Part shown: piece by piece, positions 1 through 7,355 of the stretch
Layout: every line of letters starts with the position of its first letter
How positions within the stretch are numbered: the first letter of the stretch is position 1
Assembly: GCA_026995935.1 (NCBI GenBank)
Contig: JALWNK010000030.1
Coordinates: forward strand, 1 to 51,968
Origin: Deltaproteobacteria bacterium
GTDB taxonomy: Bacteria > Desulfobacterota > Dissulfuribacteria > Dissulfuribacterales > QOAL01
Length of the DNA: 51,968 nucleotides
Direction: 5' to 3'
Position numbers and translations under genes: made by a program
Notes under the pieces: model-generated
Databases searched by the model: none
The model's input: the letters and a program-made list of their open reading frames with translations, nothing else
What the model was told of the DNA's origin: nothing

Positions 1-281
1 CCTTCGGCAACGATCTTTTGTGCTCGAACCCAGGGGTAGAGTTCCACTTTTAGGGGAATATCCAGGCGGTGAAATGCCTCTGTCATTATCTCGTAAAAAA
101 TTCCGGCAGGCTTTCCGTCTGTTCCCCGGTAGATTAGGGGCGGGTAATCCTCGTCGTCCACCCAGTGAAAGGCCGTTGCGTTGCCTGCACAGACAGGGTC
201 AGGCATAAGCACAAGCGCCATCAATATAGAGATAACTGCCCGGATTATAAACCCTTTTTGCAATCTGTATGTTGTGAACAA
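1..281 (-). CDS. Periplasmic solute-binding protein, family 3 type (partial, N-terminal part)
   Basis: Only the first 93 codons are in the window; the gene runs off the left edge. The reading starts at TTG (279-281), with GGAGG six bases upstream; no ATG lies at a better place. Residues 1 to about 35 form a signal peptide (basic start, hydrophobic core, then VCAGNATA). The mature start, FHWVDDEDYPPLIYRG then GKPAGIFYEIMTEAF, is the typical opening of family 3 extracellular solute-binding domains (amino-acid-type ABC receptors or sensor input domains). No partner permease is visible. It is the last gene of a minus-strand row that begins with the phosphatase/kinase pair. Ligand unknown. Confidence 0.75.
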   Translation of the reverse strand, partial: MFTTYRLQKGFIIRAVISILMALVLMPDPVCAGNATAFHWVDDEDYPPLIYRGTDGKPAGIFYEIMTEAFHRLDIPLKVELYPWVRAQKIVAE

Positions 282-351
282 TTTTGACCTCCCACCTTTT
301 TCTGAAATGGCCCCAAACTGCCCGTCACCTCTTAACCGGCCCGAACAGGCC

Positions 352-723
352 TTAACCCACAGTCACATACCTCCTCTTTTTTTCAGGTATGTCCTGCTCT
401 ATCTCTTTCTGGGGAGGATCATCCGGGATGGGGTCTTTACACGGCTTGTTGCTGGTGAACGCAGAAGCCTTGGTCTTTTTTGAGGGTTCTTCCTCGAACT
501 CTGGTTTGTCGAAAAGAAACTTGTCTATGCAAAAACCAAGTGGTCGATATTCCTCGGTCTTTATGCCATAGGGCCTTACCGTTAAAAGGCCAGGCTCGAC
601 CCTTAAAAGCCTCCCCTTTTGCTCACAGGCAGAAATCTTTGTACCATAAGATTCCTTGAAATCAGCTATTATCGTCTTTAGCTGAAAGAAATTATCTGGA
701 AATGACCAAGAATCCGAAATCAT
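352..723 (-). CDS. Hypothetical protein, possibly the 3' part of a decayed gene
   Basis: A 123-residue reading that I do not recognise. The C-terminal half is Lys/Glu/Pro-rich and probably disordered; the N-terminal half has mixed hydrophobic content. No signal peptide or membrane span is seen and no good ribosome site precedes the ATG at 723. The same frame stays open upstream to 781 except for one TAA at 778-780, and that upstream stretch also reads like real protein. This ATG may therefore be an internal methionine of a broken gene. It lies between a small membrane protein and a solute-binding protein, all on the minus strand. Confidence 0.4.
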   Translation of the reverse strand: MISDSWSFPDNFFQLKTIIADFKESYGTKISACEQKGRLLRVEPGLLTVRPYGIKTEEYRPLGFCIDKFLFDKPEFEEEPSKKTKASAFTSNKPCKDPIPDDPPQKEIEQDIPEKKRRYVTVG

Positions 724-780
724 GCCCCAAAAATAGCATAGGCTTTCAAATGTACAAATATTTTTTATCCATGTTTTTTA

Positions 781-918
781 TTCTTTCTCTAGAAGATGGC
801 TATATCTCAACCTCCTGTATCCTTCTTCTTGCTCAAAATCCAAATTGTCAATCAAATCAACCACTTGAATTTCAATATCGGGCTCCTGCCCATAATGTGC
901 GGACGAAACAGTGGTGCT
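781..918 (-). pseudogene. Open fragment in frame with the hypothetical gene at 352-723
   Basis: Forty-six codons without a stop, bounded by TAA at 919-921 and TAA at 778-780. The translation contains HYGQEPDIEIQVVDLIDNLD and then a charged stretch ending in LLEKE. The composition is coding-like but there is no ATG and no ribosome site. Frame continuity with 352-723 suggests one ancestral gene interrupted by a stop. It could also be chance open sequence in an AT-rich gap. Confidence 0.3.
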
Positions 919-990
919 TTAAGGGCTAAGGCGTGGATGACCATTCATTGTCGTTCGATGGGATTGCAAAGGCAAGGGTAGTCCCTTTTC

Positions 991-1335
991 TCAGTGAAGA
1001 AACAGCACCGAAAGCAGGTGAAGAAGGGCTACAGATATGGTTGCAAAGGCTGCCCGTTTGTGCCAGACAAAAAGCCTGGCCCTGTCCTTGGACATAAACT
1101 TTCCAATTAAGAAGGTTGTGAGGAGCAAGGAAAAGGTTAGCGTTCCAAGGCCTGCTATAATGTATAAAGGACTGATGAAAAAAGTATCCTTAAGCCTGTC
1201 CCCCTCATGGGCCAGGGTTGGTGCGGGTAGCCAAATCAGAGCCATGAGAGAATACAGGAGTAGATTTAGCCGCCCTTTTATCTTCTGGCCTTTTTGCCGC
1301 CAACGGAAAGGTTTTGGGTTACGTTCCTTACGCAT
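991..1335 (-). CDS. Small membrane protein with three hydrophobic segments
   Basis: A 114-residue protein. A basic N-terminus is followed by a signal-peptide-like helix (about 25-42, ending PAPTLAHEGD), then two membrane spans (about 52-76 and 92-112). Histidines sit at the likely membrane borders (AHEGD, VWHKR, LLHLL and the C-terminal LFLH), a pattern seen in small haem or quinone-associated membrane proteins, but no family is recognised. The ATG at 1335 has GAGGAGG ten bases upstream, yet it overlaps the last 58 bases of the kinase gene in another frame. An internal start after 1278 would avoid the overlap but cut into the first helix. Confidence 0.55.
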   Translation of the reverse strand: MRKERNPKPFRWRQKGQKIKGRLNLLLYSLMALIWLPAPTLAHEGDRLKDTFFISPLYIIAGLGTLTFSLLLTTFLIGKFMSKDRARLFVWHKRAAFATISVALLHLLSVLFLH

Positions 1336-3134
1336 CTAAAGCCGACCTCCTCAAATGCCTCCCAGGGGTTTCTCTTTACTGGAAGGGGTATCCTGCTTTG
1401 TTCCGAAAGCCCTGTTTCAAAACCTGCAAGTATGGTTAGTGGCAATTCCCTTTGACTTTTTGGGGCGAAAAGAACATCCAGAACCCATGTCCCCAGGTGG
1501 ATGTTCATTGCCCGAATGCCAAAAAAATTTGGTTTAAATAACATCACAGGATATGGAAGCTTGATTGTTTCAAAAAATGAGGGTGGAAGCACAACTTGCC
1601 TTTTGTCCTGCTGATTTTTGTTTCCTTTAACGTTTCCCTCCGCAGCCACATAAAGCCATTCAAGTTTGGTGGGAAGCCTCTTTCCGTAAAAAAAAGCATA
1701 GGCCTGCGCCCCGTAACCAGTGACCCTGATTACCGGGCAGGAAGAGTGGGCTGAGTTTTTTACCTTGAACCTGCCGTTAAAGAAGACAATTGGCTCGTAT
1801 CCTTGCAAGGCCTCGCCAAGATAGAGGTATATTTTCCCATCTCTCTTTACAGCACCATCTTCCACTTTAAGGTCTGCCCGTATCTGGTTAAGAAAGTCCA
1901 CAAATTGCTGATTTGTTACAGGGGTTTCATCCATATAAAAGGGGGCTACTTTCACCGTTCCAGACGAGGTGCTGTCAAAGTCATCTGGCAGCCAAAAGGT
2001 TCCTCCAGGTATGAGACGTAAGATGGTGCCGTCAACGCTTTCTATTTTGGCAGGATACTGACTTGGGAGGATTAGCGTTCTGACCCTGGCAGGCTGGCCT
2101 GATAAAAAGTGCTCCTGCACGTAGTGAAACCCCCAAAAGGAAAGGCCAATGAAGAGAAGGGCAGCCAGCACCGATAAAATTGCAAGGGTTTTCCTGGACA
2201 TGTAAACGCCGCTCAGCCCTGTACGGGAACGGTTCTCTGAACGAGCGGAATGCTGCCATGAATCAATAGCCTCCTCCAATGCCTTTTTCATTTCGGAAAC
2301 GGACTGAAATCTCCTTTCGGGCTCCTTGTCCGTGGCCTTTCTTATGATCCAATCCAGTTTTTGGAAAAGATCTCCCTCAGGGTCTTTAAGACCCACTTGG
2401 GTAAACGGGACCGCATTTTCCGGGATTTTCCCTGCTATTGCCTCATAGAGTATTTTCCCCAGGGCATAGATATCGGTTCTCGCATCTGCCCTCTTAAAGT
2501 CCATGAACTGTTCAGGGGCCATGTAGCCAGGGGTGCCCTTTATCTCCAGGGAACAGGTCATGGATTCCATGTGGCAGGAACGTGCAAGGCCGAAATCCGC
2601 TATCTTGGGCGTGTCATTATCAAGCAGAACGTTTTCGGGCTTAATGTCTCTGTGGAAAATGCCTGCCCTATGGATTGCAGAAACCCCGTTCAAGACAGGA
2701 ATGAAATACTTGCGAATCCAGGCAACAGTGGCAGCCTCGTCAGGGTAGAAGCCCTCATCCTTCATGGTATCCCTGAGTGTAAGGCCGGGCACGTATTCCA
2801 AGGCAATGTAGTTTATCTCATACTCGTCCTTGTCTGTCTTAACGGCGGCCTTGTCGAAGTCGTAGATCTGGATGACATTTGGATGGCGGATCTGGGCCAT
2901 GGTAAGAACTTCTTGCCTGAAGCGCTTAAGTGCGTTTTCTTTTTCTTCCGGGTCCTCCTGGATGTCTTCCAGCCACTGCCTGGATACCGTCTTTATGGCA
3001 ACATCGCGCTTGAGGTTTAGCTGGTGGGCCCTGTATATCTCTCCCATGCCGCCTTTTGCGATAAATTCCAGTATCACCCACTTGTCGTTCAGTATGGTAC
3101 CTATTGGCAGGCTATGTTGAGTTTTTTCATCCAT
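1278..3134 (-). CDS. Membrane-anchored Ser/Thr protein kinase with C-terminal FGE-sulfatase (SUMF1-type) domain
   Basis: A 618-residue Hanks-type kinase. Visible motifs are the glycine loop AKGGMGEIY (26-34), the VAIK lysine (48), HRDIKPEN (161-168), DFG (180-182) and GYMAPEQF, so the kinase should be active. A single membrane span follows at about 318-338. The C-terminal part (about 375-612) is a formylglycine-generating-enzyme/sulfatase-modifying-factor fold: IPGGTFWL, MDETPVTNQQF, GKRLPTKLEW and a terminal GFRCVRN. In such kinases this fold is usually an extracytoplasmic sensor or carbohydrate-binding module rather than a sulfatase activator. The start ATG overlaps the phosphatase stop (ATGGATGA), so the two are translationally coupled antagonists. 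Substrates unknown. Confidence 0.9.
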   Translation of the reverse strand: MDEKTQHSLPIGTILNDKWVILEFIAKGGMGEIYRAHQLNLKRDVAIKTVSRQWLEDIQEDPEEKENALKRFRQEVLTMAQIRHPNVIQIYDFDKAAVKTDKDEYEINYIALEYVPGLTLRDTMKDEGFYPDEAATVAWIRKYFIPVLNGVSAIHRAGIFHRDIKPENVLLDNDTPKIADFGLARSCHMESMTCSLEIKGTPGYMAPEQFMDFKRADARTDIYALGKILYEAIAGKIPENAVPFTQVGLKDPEGDLFQKLDWIIRKATDKEPERRFQSVSEMKKALEEAIDSWQHSARSENRSRTGLSGVYMSRKTLAILSVLAALLFIGLSFWGFHYVQEHFLSGQPARVRTLILPSQYPAKIESVDGTILRLIPGGTFWLPDDFDSTSSGTVKVAPFYMDETPVTNQQFVDFLNQIRADLKVEDGAVKRDGKIYLYLGEALQGYEPIVFFNGRFKVKNSAHSSCPVIRVTGYGAQAYAFFYGKRLPTKLEWLYVAAEGNVKGNKNQQDKRQVVLPPSFFETIKLPYPVMLFKPNFFGIRAMNIHLGTWVLDVLFAPKSQRELPLTILAGFETGLSEQSRIPLPVKRNPWEAFEEVGFRCVRNVTQNLSVGGKKARR

Positions 3135-3936
3135 GTTTGTCTTTGTTTTTTTGATTATATTTTATCACTATTGTTGTAACGTTGTCCCTGCCGCCTTCAT
3201 CCAGTGCCTTCTGCACAAGGCCTTCACATATCTTACCTATTGGCATGTCCTTTTGGATGATTGCGGCAATTTCTGTTTCTGAGACCATGTCGTGCAAACC
3301 ATCAGAACAAAGCAGGAATATGTCTCCTGGCTCCAGCCTTTCGCATCGTGTAAATATTTCATCCATGCCAGTACCAAGGGCCTGCATGAGCACGTGACGC
3401 ATGGGATTTTCCCTGGCCTCTTCCCTGGTAATCTCCCCCATTTCCACCAGATCTTGAACAAATGTATGGTCCTGGGTCAGTAGTTCAAGGACTCCTTTTC
3501 TCATTCGGTAGATGCGGCTGTCTCCCACGTGCCCTATGATGGCATGATTATTTTTCAGGACAAGCACCGAGAGCGTCGTCCCAAGGCCTTGGCACTTTTC
3601 GTGGCTGCAGGCATACTTGCATATCTCCCTGTTTGTCTTCTTTATGGTCTGGACAATTCTTGTTACTAGGGGACGGCAGTCAAAAAGCGTTAACCCCCTG
3701 TAAAAAAGCCTCTTGGGGATTGGCATTTGGTAGTATGTTCGGGCAAAGGCAGTGCACGCAATACGGCTTGCCACATCCCCTGCCGGGTGTCCGCCCATTC
3801 CGTCAGCCACAGCAAAAACAAGGCCCAGGGAACTGGTGTCAAAGGTTTCCTGATAATCGTCAGGAGTAAGGGAAAAATCCTCGTTCCTTTTTCTCTTAAG
3901 GCCTATATCTGTCTTTTTACAATATTCCAAACTCAT
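3127..3936 (-). CDS. prpC: PP2C-family Ser/Thr protein phosphatase (PrpC/Stp1 type)
   Basis: A 269-residue metal-dependent protein phosphatase that removes phosphate from Ser/Thr, probably reversing the kinase encoded immediately downstream. The motifs are RNED (17-20), VADGMGGHPAGD with metal ligand Asp45, GHVGDSRIYR, LCSDGLHDMV and GGRDNVTTIVI, so the two-metal centre is complete. There is no membrane span, so it is cytosolic. It is the first gene of the minus-strand row, and its 3' end overlaps the kinase start by eight bases. The gap to the divergent gene at 4098 (161 bases) should hold promoters for both directions. Confidence 0.93.
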   Translation of the reverse strand: MSLEYCKKTDIGLKRKRNEDFSLTPDDYQETFDTSSLGLVFAVADGMGGHPAGDVASRIACTAFARTYYQMPIPKRLFYRGLTLFDCRPLVTRIVQTIKKTNREICKYACSHEKCQGLGTTLSVLVLKNNHAIIGHVGDSRIYRMRKGVLELLTQDHTFVQDLVEMGEITREEARENPMRHVLMQALGTGMDEIFTRCERLEPGDIFLLCSDGLHDMVSETEIAAIIQKDMPIGKICEGLVQKALDEGGRDNVTTIVIKYNQKNKDKHG

Positions 3937-4044
3937 CAGGAGATGGGCACCATTTGGTGGTTCTTAATGACCTTGAGCTTTCAGGTAGGCTTTGCGGAAG
4001 ACTCACTGCCACGGAATTTAAGCATGTACAAAGATTTTCTGTAA

Positions 4045-4073
4045 TTGACGTCCCTACTTTTACATAATAAACT
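4045..4073 (+). promoter_or_regulatory. Putative sigma-70 promoter for the membrane protein/CusCBA row
   Basis: TTGACG (4045-4050), a 17-base spacer and TAAACT (4068-4073), 5/6 and 4/6 matches to consensus, lie 25 bases before the ATG at 4098. No clear Shine-Dalgarno sequence follows, so a near-leaderless transcript is possible. Confidence 0.45.
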
Positions 4074-4097
4074 GAAATTGTCATTGAAAAAATTTAT

Positions 4098-4673
4098 ATG
4101 CTAAAAAAGAATATCAAGCTCATTTTCACACTTATTGGTTTTGTCTTTGGGGTTATAGTTGCCCATCCCTACGTGATGCTGGTCTATTTGCTCACCCATC
4201 CTCAAGGCTGGAAACATCCTGATCATGGCAGCGGTTTATGGCAATCGGTTGGAAGGGTGTTTTCTGCTGACATGTTTCCAATGGCCGCCTCCTTTGCAAT
4301 TTTTTGCGGCATCCTAGGACTTCTCCTGGGAATCCTCTATGAACGAAATCTCAGGCTGAACCAGATGAAACTTGAGATGGAAAAGAAGAAACAGATCATG
4401 GAATCCATGCACAGGCTGTTATCCGTGCTTTCCCATTTCATTATAAATTCCAACCTAGTAATAGGGGCAAAGGTCAGAAAGTTGCAGAAAATGGATATGG
4501 AGGGGAGTCTGGGCCAGATCCTTAAGAGTATACTTCATGAGGCCAAGAGAAACGAAGAGGTCATGAGGCTTGTGAACCAGTGTGAATTTCTTGAAAACCT
4601 GGAAGATTCAGAGACCTCTATGGATGAGATTCTTAAGCTGACAAAACAAATCGAGGTCCACCTTTCAAAATGA
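4098..4673 (+). CDS. Two-helix membrane protein with histidine-kinase-like dimerisation helix, no ATPase domain
   Basis: A 191-residue protein. Span 1 is about residues 7-32; a loop (about 33-60) contains histidines in HPQGWKHPDHG; span 2 is about 62-82. A long charged helix, probably a coiled coil, follows (about 83-110), then LSHFIINSNLVIG (111-123), which resembles the H-box helix of HisKA domains, and more helix to the end. No HATPase domain is present. The 3' end overlaps the TolC-type gene (ATGA at 4670-4673), placing it in the efflux operon. The His-rich outward loop makes a metal-sensing or accessory role plausible, but this is inference; no family was recognised. Confidence 0.65.
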   Translation: MLKKNIKLIFTLIGFVFGVIVAHPYVMLVYLLTHPQGWKHPDHGSGLWQSVGRVFSADMFPMAASFAIFCGILGLLLGILYERNLRLNQMKLEMEKKKQIMESMHRLLSVLSHFIINSNLVIGAKVRKLQKMDMEGSLGQILKSILHEAKRNEEVMRLVNQCEFLENLEDSETSMDEILKLTKQIEVHLSK

Positions 4674-6019
4674 TCCTTCGACATCTTCTGATAATTGTTT
4701 GCCTTTGCATTCTCCTCTTTCCTGTTAAAAAGGCAATGGCAGGAGGGGCTGAGGCCATTTCTTCAGAGGCCTGTGACAGGATTAGCCTGGATGACGCATT
4801 GTTTATGGCCCTTAGGAACAATCCGGACCTTAAGGCCCTTTATTCACGTTACGCAGCCATTACCAACGTGCCTGCCCAGAGGGGAAGCCTTCCAGACCCT
4901 GTGCTTAGCTTCAATGCCCTCAATCTTCCTGTGGACACCTTCGATCTTGACCAGGAGGCCATGACGCAGATGCAGGTCAGGCTTACGCAGAAGCTCCCAT
5001 TTCCGGGAAAGCTTTCTTTAGGCAGAGAGGCTGCAGAAAAGGACGTGGAGGCCCTTAAACTTAGGATACGCGAATTCAGCCTTGGCCTTTCAAAGGATGT
5101 TGAGGAGACGTGGTGGGATCTCTTTTACATCAAAAAGGCCCTTTGGATAATAGGGAGGAACAAGAAAAACATCCAGCAGATGGTGGATGTGGCAAGGGCC
5201 AAGTACGAAGTTGGAAGGGGCCTCCAGCAGGACGTGCTTCTTGCCCAGGTGGAGCTTACAACCCTTTTTAATGAGGAGGCAGAGTTTAGGGGCCGCTACG
5301 AAGCAAAAAAGGCAAGGCTTTTCCGTCTCCTTGGTAAAAAAGAGGCGTCCTGTTCAGCCTTGGTCTTTGATAAGTCCCCTCCGAGACTTTCACCTCCCCC
5401 TGAAAGGAAAGGGCTACTTAAACTCGCCCTAAGATCACGGCCCCTTCTTGGAGTGAGAAAAAAGGAGATAGAGGCAAGCAGAAAAAGGCTTGCCCTTTCA
5501 AAAAAGGGGTACATGCCGGACTTCACCCTTGGGGCAGCCTACGGATTCAGACAGGATGGACCAAATGGTGTGAAACGTCCAGATTTTGCATCTTTCACCC
5601 TTTCCATGAACATTCCCATCTGGGCAGGTAGCAAGCAGTCAAGGCTTGTTGCACAAAGGTCCAGGGAGGTTGCCGAAAAGATGCAGCTTTTAAGAAGCGC
5701 TGCTGACGAGGTTAGAAGACAGGTGGAAAGCAGCCTCGCCCTATATGAGGCAAGCTACCAGCAGGCCATGCTTTATAAAAACTCGGTTATACCTCAGGCC
5801 CAGCATACCCTGGCGTCCATGATGAGCGGTTATGAGGTAAACAGTGTGGATTTTCTAAACGTCATAAGGGCAAGGCTTGCGCTCATTAGGTATGAAAAAG
5901 GTTACTGGAAATCCGTTTCAGAGGCCATGAAGGCCCGTGCCAGGATAGCTGCAGCAACAGGTACAGGATTTCCCCTTAAAGGTTCAAAAACGAAAGGTAA
6001 AAGTAGTGAAGGGCGTTAA
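4670..6019 (+). CDS. TolC-family outer-membrane channel of a CusCBA/CzcCBA-type efflux system
   Basis: A 449-residue outer membrane efflux protein. A signal peptide occupies residues 1-25 (hydrophobic core, VKKAMAGG). The body has two repeated long alpha-hairpin units typical of the family (ALFMALRNNPDLKALYSRY opening, MTQMQVRLTQKLPFPGKL, then LALSKKGYMPDFTLGAAYGF and FTLSMNIPIWAG). The family forms the trimeric duct through which RND pumps expel substrates. The start ATG overlaps the previous stop. The next gene, the adaptor, begins 14 bases before this gene ends. The substrate is inferred from the neighbours to be Cu(I)/Ag(I). Confidence 0.9.
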   Translation: MILRHLLIIVCLCILLFPVKKAMAGGAEAISSEACDRISLDDALFMALRNNPDLKALYSRYAAITNVPAQRGSLPDPVLSFNALNLPVDTFDLDQEAMTQMQVRLTQKLPFPGKLSLGREAAEKDVEALKLRIREFSLGLSKDVEETWWDLFYIKKALWIIGRNKKNIQQMVDVARAKYEVGRGLQQDVLLAQVELTTLFNEEAEFRGRYEAKKARLFRLLGKKEASCSALVFDKSPPRLSPPPERKGLLKLALRSRPLLGVRKKEIEASRKRLALSKKGYMPDFTLGAAYGFRQDGPNGVKRPDFASFTLSMNIPIWAGSKQSRLVAQRSREVAEKMQLLRSAADEVRRQVESSLALYEASYQQAMLYKNSVIPQAQHTLASMMSGYEVNSVDFLNVIRARLALIRYEKGYWKSVSEAMKARARIAAATGTGFPLKGSKTKGKSSEGR

Positions 6020-7355
6020 AACAGCTATCGTAGCACTTATCTTTCTGGTTATCGGTCTTTCCATTGGCCTTTACGGGTCGGCAATGTTTTCAAAACCCGG
6101 TACCGGTGGAAAGCCCACGGCGGTATCCCCTTCGCCCAAGAAGAAGATACTTTTTTACAGAAATCCCATGAACCCCTCGATTACTTCCCCTGTTCCCAAA
6201 AAGGACGAGATGGGCATGGATTACGTGCCTGTTTACGAAGGTGGGGAATCCGGAGGGCCGGCAGGCACCGTCACCATCGACCCTGTGGTGGAGCAAAATA
6301 TAGGGGTAAGGATCAGCAAGGCCCGGGTCATGAGGCTTTCAAAGATGGTGCGCACCTACGGCCGGGTTGCCCTTGATGAGGACAGGATATATTCCGTTTA
6401 TCCCAGGTTCAAGGGATGGATTGAAAGGGTAATTGTTTCAAGGGAGGGAGAAAGGGTAAAAAAAGGCCAGCTTCTTTGCACGGTCTACTCGCCTGAACTC
6501 CTTTCCACCGAGCAGGAGTACCTGGTTGCACTTAAGGGGAAAGAGATACTCAAAGGCTCTGACATAGGCCTTTTAAGGAAAAACAGCTCAAGGCTTGTTT
6601 CTGCGGCAAAAAGACGCCTTGAGCTTTTTGGAATAACAGAAAGTGAAATAAGACGTCTTGAAAGGACGTCAAGGCCCCTTACGGCCCTTGGGCTTACAAG
6701 CATTGTGACAGGAACTGTTATGAAGACAGAGGCGAGAAAGGGCCTTTTTGTGACGCCAAGAACTCCCCTTTACCAGATTGCAGACCTTTCAATGGTTTGG
6801 GTGTTTGCAGAGGTTTATGAAAAGGATCTTCCCTGGATAGAAAAGGGAAACGAGGCTGAGATACGCTTTGAGGCACTGAAAGGTGCACCCCTTAAGGGAA
6901 AGGTGGATTTTATCTACCCTTATGAGAATCTTGAAAAGAGAACCATAAAGGTTCGCATGATCTTCCCTAACGGGGACGGGAGACTAAGGCCAGAGATGTT
7001 CGGTGACGTATCCATCATGGCAAGCCCCAGAATGACTCTTGCAGTTCCGAGCCAGGCCGTTATCAACACAGGCACCAGGGAGCTGGTCTTCGTTCAGACC
7101 GCACCAGGCAGGTTTGAGCCAAGGGAGATTGAGACAGGAATTTCCGCCAGTGGCTACACTGAGATATTAAAGGGGCTTTCCCCGGGCGAGGATGTCGTAA
7201 CCTCCTCCCAGTTCCTCATTGATTCTGAGTCAAGGCTCAGGGAGGCAACCGCAAAGATGCTTTCGCCAGACAAGGAAAAGGCCGCTGGTAATATGGGCAA
7301 GATGGATATGGGTGCGGGCATGGGCAAAGGCCAAAAGGCCCATAACAAAAGATGA
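6006..7355 (+). CDS. cusB: RND efflux periplasmic adaptor, CusB type, with N-terminal heavy-metal-binding domain
   Basis: A 449-residue membrane-fusion protein that links the inner-membrane pump to the outer-membrane channel. The start is GTG at 6006, overlapping the channel gene. An N-terminal anchor helix (about 5-25) is followed at about 48-78 by YRNPMNPSITSPVPKKDEMG then MDYVPVYEG, the short heavy-metal-binding module found in CusB-like adaptors. The barrel-sandwich and beta-barrel parts follow (RFKGWIERVIVSREGERV, GTVMKTEARKGLFVTP, MVWVFAEVYEKD). The last 20 residues are Met/Lys-rich (MGKMDMGAGMGKG), suggesting extra Cu/Ag ligands. It overlaps cusA by four bases. Confidence 0.9.
   Translation: MKGVKTAIVALIFLVIGLSIGLYGSAMFSKPGTGGKPTAVSPSPKKKILFYRNPMNPSITSPVPKKDEMGMDYVPVYEGGESGGPAGTVTIDPVVEQNIGVRISKARVMRLSKMVRTYGRVALDEDRIYSVYPRFKGWIERVIVSREGERVKKGQLLCTVYSPELLSTEQEYLVALKGKEILKGSDIGLLRKNSSRLVSAAKRRLELFGITESEIRRLERTSRPLTALGLTSIVTGTVMKTEARKGLFVTPRTPLYQIADLSMVWVFAEVYEKDLPWIEKGNEAEIRFEALKGAPLKGKVDFIYPYENLEKRTIKVRMIFPNGDGRLRPEMFGDVSIMASPRMTLAVPSQAVINTGTRELVFVQTAPGRFEPREIETGISASGYTEILKGLSPGEDVVTSSQFLIDSESRLREATAKMLSPDKEKAAGNMGKMDMGAGMGKGQKAHNKR

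Noticed and set aside
2361-3020. A 219-codon open frame antisense to the Ser/Thr kinase
   Set aside because: No family motifs; the kinase on the other strand has complete catalytic motifs over the same bases.
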